Assembly (NCBI RefSeq): GCF_009498455.1
Contig: NZ_CP045644.1
Location: 6,203,001 to 6,267,000, forward strand
DNA: 64,000 nucleotides
Direction of reading: 5' to 3'
Origin: Variovorax paradoxus
GTDB lineage: Bacteria > Pseudomonadota > Gammaproteobacteria > Burkholderiales > Burkholderiaceae_C
In this document: piece by piece, positions 1 to 7,247 of the stretch
Layout of the letters: each line of letters opens with the position of its first letter
Numbering within the stretch: the stretch's first letter is position 1
The notes under the pieces: generated by a model
What the model saw: only the letters and a program-made list of their open reading frames with translations
The model's database searches: none
Told to the model about the DNA's origin: nothing
Program-made: the position numbers and the translations under genes

Positions 1-1221
1 GTCGGCCGCGTCTTCGGCCAGCTTGCGGAAGGTGGTGATCTTGCCGCCCCACACCGACAGCAGCGGCGCGGCGGTGGTGTTCGACTCGAGCAGGTAGTCG
101 CGCGTGACGGCGGAGGGGTCACCCGAGGCGTCGTCCAGCAGCGGGCGCACGCCCGAGTAGGTCCAGACCACGTCGGCCGGCACGATGGCCTTGTCGAAGT
201 AGCGACTGGCCTGCGTGCAGAGGTAGTCGATTTCTTCCTGCGCGATGCGCGCGGCGCCGGGATCGTCGCCGCTGATCTCGATGTCGGTGGTGCCGATCAG
301 CGTGAACGCGCCCTGGTAAGGGATGGCGAAGATGATCCGCTTGTCGGGGTTCTGGAAGATATAGGCGTGGTCGTGGTCGAACAGGCGCGGCACGATGATG
401 TGGCTGCCCTTCACGAGCCGCAGGCTCTTGGTGGCCAGCGCCTCGCCGCGCGCCGACTGGGCCACGCCGCGCAAAAAGGATTCGGCCCACGGGCCGGCCG
501 CGTTCACCACGGCGCGCGCACGCACGGTGCGGTGCGCGCCGTCGGGGCCTTCGAGCGTGGCGACCCAGCCGTCGGCGCCGCGCTGCGCATGGATGCAGCG
601 CGTGCGCGTGAGCACCTCGGCGCCCTTCGAGCGCGCATCGATGGCGTTGAGCACCACCAGCCGCGCATCGTCGACCCAGCCGTCGGAATACACGAAGCCG
701 CGCTTGTACTGCGCCTTGAGCGGTGCGCCGGCCGCGTGCTGGCGCAGGTCGATGCCGCGCGACGGCGGCAGCACCTCGCGCTTGGCCAGATGGTCGTACA
801 TGAACAGGCCGATGCGGATCATCCAGGCCGGGCGCATCGAGGGGTCGTGCGGCATCACGAAGCGCAGCGGCCACATGATGTGCGGCGCGCTCTTGAGCAG
901 CACCTCGCGCTCCTGCAGCGCCTTGCGCACCAGCGAGAACTCGTAGTACTCCAGGTAGCGCAGCCCGCCGTGGATCAGCTTGGTCGAAGAAGACGAGGTG
1001 TGCGAGGCCAGGTCGTCCTTCTCGCACAAGACCACGCGCCAGCCCCGGCCGGCCAGGTCGCGCGCAATGCCGCAGCCGTTGATGCCGCCGCCGACGATCA
1101 GCACATCGCATTCGGTGGCCGGCGCGGCCGCTGGAGAGGAGAAATCGGTCACAGGCTGGAGGTCCGTAGGTTCGTGACTTTTGTCAGCAAAGGCCGAGAT
1201 TGTATTTTCGAGTTTTTTCAT
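1..1221 (-). CDS. glpD: Glycerol-3-phosphate dehydrogenase GlpD (C-terminus beyond window)
   Basis: FAD-dependent aerobic sn-glycerol-3-phosphate dehydrogenase, which oxidises G3P to dihydroxyacetone phosphate and feeds electrons to the quinone pool at the inner membrane. The N-terminal 407 codons are visible and the frame is still open at base 1; the family is about 500-540 residues, so roughly a quarter is missing. A dinucleotide-binding motif GGGINGCG lies near residues 44-51, followed by the family signature HTSSSSTKLIHGGLRYLEYY. The ATG at 1221 gives a 38-residue leader before the Rossmann fold, so a later start is possible. It is divergent from glpR-glpK across about 120 bp containing candidate GlpR sites. 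Family identity is clear. Confidence 0.93.
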   Translation of the reverse strand, partial: MKKLENTISAFADKSHEPTDLQPVTDFSSPAAAPATECDVLIVGGGINGCGIARDLAGRGWRVVLCEKDDLASHTSSSSTKLIHGGLRYLEYYEFSLVRKALQEREVLLKSAPHIMWPLRFVMPHDPSMRPAWMIRIGLFMYDHLAKREVLPPSRGIDLRQHAAGAPLKAQYKRGFVYSDGWVDDARLVVLNAIDARSKGAEVLTRTRCIHAQRGADGWVATLEGPDGAHRTVRARAVVNAAGPWAESFLRGVAQSARGEALATKSLRLVKGSHIIVPRLFDHDHAYIFQNPDKRIIFAIPYQGAFTLIGTTDIEISGDDPGAARIAQEEIDYLCTQASRYFDKAIVPADVVWTYSGVRPLLDDASGDPSAVTRDYLLESNTTAAPLLSVWGGKITTFRKLAEDAAD

Positions 1222-1269
1222 TTGGATTCCTTTTGGCGCGATTTTCCTCCGAGTTTTCCCTTACCCGTA

Positions 1270-1287
1270 TTCGTTTTCTTTCGTTTT
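1270..1287. promoter_or_regulatory. Candidate GlpR (DeoR-family) operator, direct repeat TTCGTTTT
   Basis: Two exact copies of TTCGTTTT start 10 bp apart (1270 and 1280), one helical turn, in the divergent glpD/glpR promoter region. DeoR-family repressors often bind TTTCG-type repeats. Further T-rich GTTTTC words lie on the glpD side. The repeat is seen directly; its use by GlpR is inferred. Confidence 0.45.
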
Positions 1288-1343
1288 AAAGTGACGCGGC
1301 CTGTACCCTCGAGCCCAGTCTTTCCGCTTTCCACGACGTCCCT

Positions 1344-2114
1344 GTGAACTCCAACCCGCGCCAGATCAACCTCCTCGACACCGTGCGCGCGCGCGGCTCC
1401 GTCACCGTCGAACAGCTCGCCGACATGCTGGGCGTGACGCTGCAGACCGTGCGCCGCGACGTGCAGCGGCTGGCCGACGCAGGCTTGCTGACGCGTTTTC
1501 ATGGCGGCGTGCGCGTGCCGAGTTCGACCACCGAGAACATCGGCTACCAGCAGCGCGAAACGCTCAACGCCGACGGCAAAGCGCGCATCGCGCGCCGCGT
1601 GGCCGAGCTGGTGCCCAACGACTGCTCGCTGATCCTCAACATCGGCACCACCACCGAGGCCATCGCCAAGGCGCTGATGCGCCACACGGGCCTGCGCGTG
1701 ATCACCAACAACCTGAACGTGGCGACCATCCTGAGCGGCAATACGTCGTGCGAGGTGATCGTGGCCGGCGGCTCGGTGCGCCCGCGCGACCGCGCCGTGG
1801 TGGGCGAGGCCACCATCGACTTCATCCGCCAGTTCAAGGTCGACATCGCGCTCATCGGCGTGTCGAGCATCGAGGCCGACGGCTCGCTGCGCGACTTCGA
1901 CCTGCGCGAGGTGAAGGTCGCGCAGACCATCATTGCCCAGGCGCGCGAGGTGTGGCTGGCGGCCGACGCGAGCAAGTTCAACCGGCCGGCCATGATCGAG
2001 CTGGGCACGCTCTCGCAGATCGACCGCCTGTTCACCGACGCCGCGCCGCCGCCGCCGTTTCCCGACCTGCTGCATGCCGCGCAGGTGCGGTTGGAAATCG
2101 CGCGCGACGCATGA
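1344..2114 (+). CDS. glpR: DeoR-family repressor of glycerol catabolism GlpR
   Basis: 256 residues, the usual DeoR/GlpR length. The N-terminal winged helix-turn-helix (about residues 8-55, with the signature VTLQTVRRDVQRLADAGLL) binds DNA; the C-terminal DeoR sensor domain (about 75-235) resembles sugar-phosphate isomerases and in the family senses glycerol-3-phosphate. The start is GTG at 1344, chosen because the HTH begins a few residues later. It lies between glpD (divergent) and glpK (same strand, 165 bp downstream), which supports GlpR over another DeoR member. The gap to glpK holds two REP-like hairpins, so co-transcription may be attenuated. Confidence 0.88.
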   Translation: MNSNPRQINLLDTVRARGSVTVEQLADMLGVTLQTVRRDVQRLADAGLLTRFHGGVRVPSSTTENIGYQQRETLNADGKARIARRVAELVPNDCSLILNIGTTTEAIAKALMRHTGLRVITNNLNVATILSGNTSCEVIVAGGSVRPRDRAVVGEATIDFIRQFKVDIALIGVSSIEADGSLRDFDLREVKVAQTIIAQAREVWLAADASKFNRPAMIELGTLSQIDRLFTDAAPPPPFPDLLHAAQVRLEIARDA

Positions 2115-2136
2115 GATGAGCGGCCCTGACGTATTT

Positions 2137-2262
2137 CTCCCTCCCCCGCTGGGGGAGGGTCGGGGTGGGGGCACGACGGCTTCCGAAGAAGCATGGCGCC
2201 TCATTGAAGGCCTGCCCCCATCCCAACCTTCCCCCAAAGGGGGAAGGAGCCAGACAGGATTC
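2137..2262. repeat. Pair of REP-like GC-rich palindromes
   Basis: Two hairpins (C-run, short loop, G-run) face each other as an inverted pair: CTCCCCCGCTGGGGGAG followed by GGGGTGGGGG near 2142-2174, and its mirror CCCCCAT...CTTCCCCCAAAGGGGGAAG near 2215-2247. The same units recur four times at 43420-43692. The form is that of bacterial interspersed extragenic palindromes. They lie between glpR and glpK and could act as mRNA stabiliser or weak terminator. Confidence 0.75.
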
Positions 2263-2279
2263 AAAGGAACACGCAACCC

Positions 2280-3776
2280 ATGACCACCTACCTGCTCGCC
2301 CTCGACCAAGGCACCTCCAGCTCGCGCAGCATCGTGTTCGACCGCGAAGGCCGCATCGTCGCCATCGCCCAGAAGGAACTCACGCAGATCTACCCGCAGC
2401 CGGGCTGGGTCGAGCACGACCCGATGGAAATCTGGCGCAGCCAGCTCGCCACCGCGCGCGAGGTGCTGGCCAAAGCCAAGCTGCAGCCCGCCGACATCCA
2501 CGCCATCGGCATCACCAACCAGCGCGAGACCACCGTGCTGTGGAACCGCGCCACCGGCCAGCCCGTGCACCACGCCATCGTCTGGCAGGACCGCCGCGCC
2601 GAACCGCTGTGCGCACAGCTGCGCGACGAAGGCATGACGGACACCATCCGCGACAAGACCGGCCTCGTGATCGACGCGTACTTCTCTGGCACCAAGCTGC
2701 GCTGGCTGCTCGACCACGTGCCCGGCGCGCGCGCGCAGGCCGAGCGCGGCGAGCTGGCCTTCGGCACGGTCGACAGCTGGCTCATGTGGCAGCTCACCGG
2801 CGGCAAGGTGCACGTGACCGACGTGAGCAATGCCTCACGCACGATGCTGTTCAACGTGCACACCAACGAATGGGACGCCGACCTGCTCGCCGCGTTGAAG
2901 ATCCCCGCCGCGCTGCTGCCGAAGGTGCAGCCGTCGAGCTCGCACTTCGCCGACACCGACGCCGCGCTGCTCGGCCACACGCTGCCCATCGGCGGCGTGG
3001 CCGGCGACCAGCAGAGCGCCCTCTTCGGCCAGGCCTGCTTCGAGGCCGGCATGGCCAAGAACACCTACGGCACCGGTTGCTTCCTGCTGATGCACACGGG
3101 CGGCGCGTTCCAGCCGTCGCACAACGGCTTGCTGGTCACCAGTGCGGCGCAGGTCGATGCGACGCCGCAGTACGCGATGGAAGGCAGCGTGTTCGTCGGC
3201 GGCGCGGTGGTCCAGTGGCTGCGCGACGGCCTCAAGGCCATCAAGGGCAGCGCCGAGGTGCAGTCGCTCGCCGAGAGCGTGCCCGATGCGGGCGGCGTGA
3301 TGATGGTGCCGGCCTTCACCGGCCTGGGCGCGCCCTACTGGGACGCGGACGCGCGCGGCACGATCACCGGTCTCACGCGCGGCACCACGGTCGCGCACAT
3401 CGCGCGCGCCGCGCTCGAAAGCATCGCGTACCAAAGTGCCGCACTGCTGCAGGCCATGAGCCGCGATGCAGTCGCTGCGGGCGGCAAGCCGGTGGCCGAA
3501 CTGCGCGTGGACGGCGGCGCGAGCGTCAACGATCTGCTGATGCAGTTCCAGGCCGACCTGCTGGGCATTCCGGTGGTGCGGCCCGAGGTGATCGAGACCA
3601 CGGCCCTGGGCGCGGCCTACCTCGCGGGCCTGTCGACCGGCGTCTACACCGATGCGCGCCAGCTCTCGAAGCTGTGGAAGATCGAGCGCCGCTTCATGCC
3701 GACCATGGGCCGTGCGCAGGCCGAGGAATCGATGGCGCGCTGGGAGCGCGCGGTGCGCCAGGCCACCGCGACCTGA
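2280..3776 (+). CDS. glpK: Glycerol kinase GlpK
   Basis: Cytosolic FGGY-family kinase phosphorylating glycerol to glycerol-3-phosphate, the substrate of GlpD encoded 1 kb away. 498 residues against about 500 in Escherichia coli. The N-terminal phosphate loop [13 protein letters not shown] is at residues 8-20, GYG-type ATP-domain motif [10 protein letters not shown] near 261-270, and the C-terminal FGGY signature [18 protein letters not shown] near 411-428. The ATG start follows an AAGGA-type ribosome site at about 2266. No glycerol facilitator GlpF is visible in the window. It ends 18 bp from the convergent SH3 protein gene. Confidence 0.96.
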   Translation: MTTYLLALDQGTSSSRSIVFDREGRIVAIAQKELTQIYPQPGWVEHDPMEIWRSQLATAREVLAKAKLQPADIHAIGITNQRETTVLWNRATGQPVHHAIVWQDRRAEPLCAQLRDEGMTDTIRDKTGLVIDAYFSGTKLRWLLDHVPGARAQAERGELAFGTVDSWLMWQLTGGKVHVTDVSNASRTMLFNVHTNEWDADLLAALKIPAALLPKVQPSSSHFADTDAALLGHTLPIGGVAGDQQSALFGQACFEAGMAKNTYGTGCFLLMHTGGAFQPSHNGLLVTSAAQVDATPQYAMEGSVFVGGAVVQWLRDGLKAIKGSAEVQSLAESVPDAGGVMMVPAFTGLGAPYWDADARGTITGLTRGTTVAHIARAALESIAYQSAALLQAMSRDAVAAGGKPVAELRVDGGASVNDLLMQFQADLLGIPVVRPEVIETTALGAAYLAGLSTGVYTDARQLSKLWKIERRFMPTMGRAQAEESMARWERAVRQATAT

Positions 3777-3794
3777 GCACGCGCGGGTGCGGGC

Positions 3795-4259
3795 TTACCA
3801 GCCCCAGAGGGAGCGCTTCAGCACCCAACCGGTGGCGCCGCCTTCATGGCGCACCTTCACCCAGTCGCCGCGGCGCTCGAGCGTGCGCAGCACGTCGCCA
3901 TACACGGCCCGCTTCACGACCGGGCTGCGCGCACCGGGGGCGCGGCGCAGTTGCGCGGTCTTCGCCTTCACGACGTGGTGCGGCGTCTTGTTCGTCATCG
4001 AACGGAAGACCCAGGCCTTGTCGTTCTCGAAATCGGTGACGCGCAGCCAGTCGCCCTTGCGGCCGATCACGCGCAGCGGATAGCCCCGGCTCACCGTCCA
4101 GTGCGCGTCGGCGCGCTGGCTCGGGCCGGTGCGCATGTTCAGCGTCTTGACCGCGACACTGACCATCTGCGGCTGCGCGGCAAAGGCGGACGGCAGCACC
4201 ATCCACGAAAAGAAGAATGCGAGCAGGAGCGCGGGCAGTCGGCGGCTGAATCGGGCCAT
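3795..4259 (-). CDS. Secreted protein with two bacterial SH3 domains
   Basis: 154 residues. A signal peptide is evident (basic MARFSRR, hydrophobic stretch, Ala-X-Ala site near residue 26), so the product is periplasmic or envelope-associated. Two tandem SH3b repeats follow: about residues 30-85 (contains the typical LNMRTGPS word) and 90-150 (LRRAPG...GDWVKV). Such domains usually bind peptidoglycan or peptide ligands. An upstream in-frame start would add 45 residues, but the one chosen places the signal peptide at the N-terminus. No catalytic domain is present. It is convergent with glpK. The exact function is unknown. Confidence 0.8.
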   Translation of the reverse strand: MARFSRRLPALLLAFFFSWMVLPSAFAAQPQMVSVAVKTLNMRTGPSQRADAHWTVSRGYPLRVIGRKGDWLRVTDFENDKAWVFRSMTNKTPHHVVKAKTAQLRRAPGARSPVVKRAVYGDVLRTLERRGDWVKVRHEGGATGWVLKRSLWGW

Positions 4260-4672
4260 GGGGCGAAGGTTCCTTTCAAGAAGACACGGAGTCCGGCAAA
4301 CGCCGGGCGAAGCCCCTCTGGGACGCTGGGCGCGAATAAGTTCCGCGGGGATATCCCTGAGGCGGGACTCAAAGACCCGCAAGGGTCGGGACACTGAACG
4401 TGCAGCGACCCGGTGCGGCGCAGAATTCGCCCGCCTTCGATTCCCCCGCGCCGCGTTTGCCCCCTCAACCGACGCGCCACGGCCCGACGCCGCGGAACTG
4501 CCGCTCGACCCGGGTGCGGCACTTCCGCCACGCGTACGACGCTGGGCATCCGCTGGAGCGGACAGGAGGCAGAGCGCGATGTGCTGCGCGACAACCCGCC
4601 TGCGGCGGGCGTCGACGATTCCGGTGGCTGTCGAATCGTTTTCGCGTTGACAGTCGCCGGAAACGGGCTCGC
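4260..4672. other. 413-bp intergenic stretch, no supported gene
   Basis: No reading frame here has a recognisable domain. Two hairpins are visible: CCCGCC-TGC-GGCGGG at 4595-4609 and ACGATTC/GAATCGT arms at 4615-4621 and 4633-4639. Both lie just downstream of the leftward alpha-E gene and may mark its mRNA end, but neither has a U-run in the right orientation. Confidence 0.5.
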
Positions 4673-5629
4673 TCAGTGCGCCGGCACCAGGAAGTCCTGG
4701 CTGATGCGCCCACCCAGCTCGTTCACCCGGTCGAGGAACTGCGTGAGGTAGGCATGCAGCCCGGTCGCCAGGATCTCGTCGACCCGTGCGTACTGCAGGT
4801 CGGCCAGCAGCTTGCCGGCGCGGCGTTGGGTTTCGGCGCTCTGCTCGTTCTGCACCTTCGCGAGGTTGGCGACCACCTCGGCCAGGCTCGCGTGCAGCGA
4901 GCGCGGCATGTCGGCGCGAAGAATGAGCAGCTCGGCCACGCGCTCGGGCTTGATCACGTCGCGGTACACCTTGCGGTAGACCTCGAAGGCCGAGACGCTG
5001 CGCAGGATGGCGCTCCAGTGATAGAAGTCGTACTCCTGGTCTTCCTCGGTGGCGGCACCGAAGAATTCGCTGTTGAGCGCGTGGAACTTCACGTCGACCA
5101 GGCGCGCCGTGTTGTCGGCACGCTCCAAAAAGGTGCCTAGGCGCGAGAAGTAGAACGCCTCATCCTGGAGCATGGTGCCCAGCGTGACGCCGCGCGACAG
5201 GTGCGAGCGGAACTTGACCCACTCGAAGAACTGGCCCGGGTCGCGCTCGAAATCGCCGGCGCGCAGCATGCGGTTCACTTCGAGCCAGGTGGTGTTCTGC
5301 GTTTCCCAGGCCTCGGTGGTGAGCGCGCCGCGCACGGCACGGGCGTTCTCGCGGGCGGCCTTCAGGCAGGAGACGATCGACGACGGATTGCTCTCGTCCT
5401 TGACCATGAACTCCATCACCTCGTTGGGTGCGATGTGGTCGTACTTGTCGTTGTACAGCGGCAGCAGCTCGCTGATGGACAGCACGCCCTGCCAGCCGTA
5501 CTTGGCAACCTCGGCCGACTGCGGCAGCAGCGAGGTCTGGTAGTTGACGTCGAGCATGCGCGCCGTGTTCTCGGCACGCTCGGTGTAGCGGGACATCCAG
5601 TAGAGATGGTCTGCGGTGCGGGACAGCAT
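4673..5629 (-). CDS. Alpha-E domain protein (DUF403/COG2307)
   Basis: 318 residues, the normal size of stand-alone alpha-E proteins, which are all-helical and of unknown biochemistry. The diagnostic N-terminus MLSRTADHLYWMSRYTERAE is present, with typical later words such as LGTMLQDEAFYFSRLG and DMPRSLHASL. The start ATG at 5629 is fixed by this motif, although the frame stays open upstream. It sits 11 bp downstream of the ATP-grasp ligase gene, so the two are surely co-transcribed. Comparative genomics by Iyer, Aravind and colleagues links alpha-E proteins to circularly permuted ATP-grasp and glutamine-synthetase-like ligases in a predicted peptide-tagging pathway. Function here is inferred from that context. 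Confidence 0.9.
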   Translation of the reverse strand: MLSRTADHLYWMSRYTERAENTARMLDVNYQTSLLPQSAEVAKYGWQGVLSISELLPLYNDKYDHIAPNEVMEFMVKDESNPSSIVSCLKAARENARAVRGALTTEAWETQNTTWLEVNRMLRAGDFERDPGQFFEWVKFRSHLSRGVTLGTMLQDEAFYFSRLGTFLERADNTARLVDVKFHALNSEFFGAATEEDQEYDFYHWSAILRSVSAFEVYRKVYRDVIKPERVAELLILRADMPRSLHASLAEVVANLAKVQNEQSAETQRRAGKLLADLQYARVDEILATGLHAYLTQFLDRVNELGGRISQDFLVPAH

Positions 5630-5640
5630 CGTTTGTGCTC

Positions 5641-7137
5641 CTACTGCGATTGGCTTTGCGACTGCGTGGCCGGCTTCGGCTTGGCCGTGCGGTCCGCTTC
5701 GAGAATCCAGGTGTCCTTGGTGCCGCCGCCCTGCGACGAGTTGACCACCAGCGACCCTTCCTTGAGCGCCACGCGCGTGAGGCCGCCGGGCACCATCTGC
5801 ACCTCGCTGCCCGAGAGCACGAAGGGGCGCAGGTCGATGTGGCGCGGCGCGATGCCGGCGTCGACGAAGGTCGGCGAGGTCGACAGGCTCAGCGTGGGCT
5901 GGGCGATGTAGCCGTCGGGCTTGGCGATGACGGCCTTCTTGAAGTCTTCGATCTCGGCCTGCGTGGCGGCCGGGCCGATGAGCATGCCGTAGCCGCCGGC
6001 GCCGTGCACCTCCTTGACGACCAGGTCCTTCATGTTGTCGAGCGTGTACTGCAGCTCGTCCTTGTTGCGGCACATGTAGGTCGGCACGTTCTTCAAAATC
6101 GGCTTCTCGCCGAGGTAGAACTCGATCATCTTCGGCACGTACGGGTAGATCGACTTGTCGTCGGCCACGCCGGTGCCCACGGCATTGCAGATGACGACGT
6201 TGCCCGCGCGGTAGGCGCGCATGAGGCCCGCGCAGCCGAGGGTGGAGGTCGGGCGGAACACGTCGGGGTCGAGAAAGTCGTCGTCGACGCGGCGGTAGAT
6301 CACGTCGACCCGCAGCGGGCCGCGCGTGGTGCGCATGTAGACGAAGTCGTCCTTCACGAACAGGTCTTGGCCTTCGACCAGTTCCACGCCCATCTGCTGG
6401 GCCAGGAAGGCGTGCTCGAAGTAGGCGCTGTTGTACATGCCGGGCGTGAGCACCACCACCGTGGGCTCGGCCGTGGCCGGCGGTGCGCTGGCGCGCAGCG
6501 TTTCAAGCAGCAGATCGGGGTAGTGGGCGACCGGCGCGATGCGGTTCTGATTGAAGAGCTCCGGAAAGAGCCGCATCATCATCTTGCGGTTTTCGAGCAT
6601 GTAGCTCACGCCGCTGGGCACGCGCAGGTTGTCTTCGAGCACGTAGTACTCGCCGTTGCCCTGGGCGTCGGGCGCACGCACGATGTCGATGCCCGAAATG
6701 TTCGAGTAGACGTTGTGCGGCACGTTCACGCCCATCATCTCGGGGCGGAACTGGGCGTTGTTCAGGATCTGCTCGGCCGGGATGATGCCGGCCTTGATGA
6801 TGTCCTGGTCGTGGTAGACGTCGTACAGGAAGCGGTTGAGCGCCGTGACACGCTGCACCAGCCCCTTTTCCATGCTCTCCCACTCGTGGGAGGGAATGAT
6901 CCGGGGCAGCAGGTCGAACGGGATCAACCGCTCGGTGCCGGAGCCGTCCTCGTCCTTGGCGCCGTACACCGCGAAGGTGATGCCGACCCGGCGAAAAATC
7001 ATTTCCGCCTCTTCTCGCCGCGCTCGCATCACCTCACCGGGTTGCTTCGCAAGCCATTGGTCGTAGCGCTTGTAGTGTTGCCGGATTGCAGCGCCCGCAT
7101 AGGGGAGCTGCTCATACATCTCGTCGAATTTGTGCAT
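5641..7137 (-). CDS. Circularly permuted ATP-grasp ligase (DUF404/DUF407, COG2308)
   Basis: 498 residues. Begins MHKFDEMYEQ and carries family words VYGAKDEDGSGTERLIPFDL, VLTPGMYNSAYFEHAFLA, NAVGTGVADDKSIYPYVPKM and KEVHGAGGYGMLIGP, the last being the displaced nucleotide-binding loop of the permuted ATP-grasp fold. The predicted reaction is ATP-dependent formation of an amide or peptide bond; the substrate is unknown. The C-terminus ends in the Ser-Gln repeat QSQSQSQ, matching low-complexity Ser-Gln tracts in two neighbouring genes. It is the first gene of a two-gene operon with the alpha-E protein. A second, fused copy lies at 13672-16460. Confidence 0.92.
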   Translation of the reverse strand: MHKFDEMYEQLPYAGAAIRQHYKRYDQWLAKQPGEVMRARREEAEMIFRRVGITFAVYGAKDEDGSGTERLIPFDLLPRIIPSHEWESMEKGLVQRVTALNRFLYDVYHDQDIIKAGIIPAEQILNNAQFRPEMMGVNVPHNVYSNISGIDIVRAPDAQGNGEYYVLEDNLRVPSGVSYMLENRKMMMRLFPELFNQNRIAPVAHYPDLLLETLRASAPPATAEPTVVVLTPGMYNSAYFEHAFLAQQMGVELVEGQDLFVKDDFVYMRTTRGPLRVDVIYRRVDDDFLDPDVFRPTSTLGCAGLMRAYRAGNVVICNAVGTGVADDKSIYPYVPKMIEFYLGEKPILKNVPTYMCRNKDELQYTLDNMKDLVVKEVHGAGGYGMLIGPAATQAEIEDFKKAVIAKPDGYIAQPTLSLSTSPTFVDAGIAPRHIDLRPFVLSGSEVQMVPGGLTRVALKEGSLVVNSSQGGGTKDTWILEADRTAKPKPATQSQSQSQ

Positions 7138-7247
7138 GGAACGACCAATCTCCTTGAGCCATAGCTTAGCAAGTTCAAGGCCAGTAGAAGCCCTAGGTTT
7201 GAACGCGATGCGAGGGCCTTTGGTGTTTCGGACCCGCCTTCACGATT

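Noticed and set aside
2137..2262. Rho-independent terminators after glpR
   Set aside because: Hairpins are strong but lack T-runs; their recurrence at 43420-43692 marks them as REP-like elements.
4430..4450. tRNA-like TTCGATTCCCCC word
   Set aside because: The flanking bases do not form T-arm, anticodon or acceptor stems.
5635..7164. 509-codon rightward open frame opposite the ATP-grasp gene, and similar long frames opposite parC, parE and comEC
   Set aside because: They mirror the codon pattern of the real genes on the other strand, are His/Arg/Ala-rich and show no domain; this is expected at such high GC.
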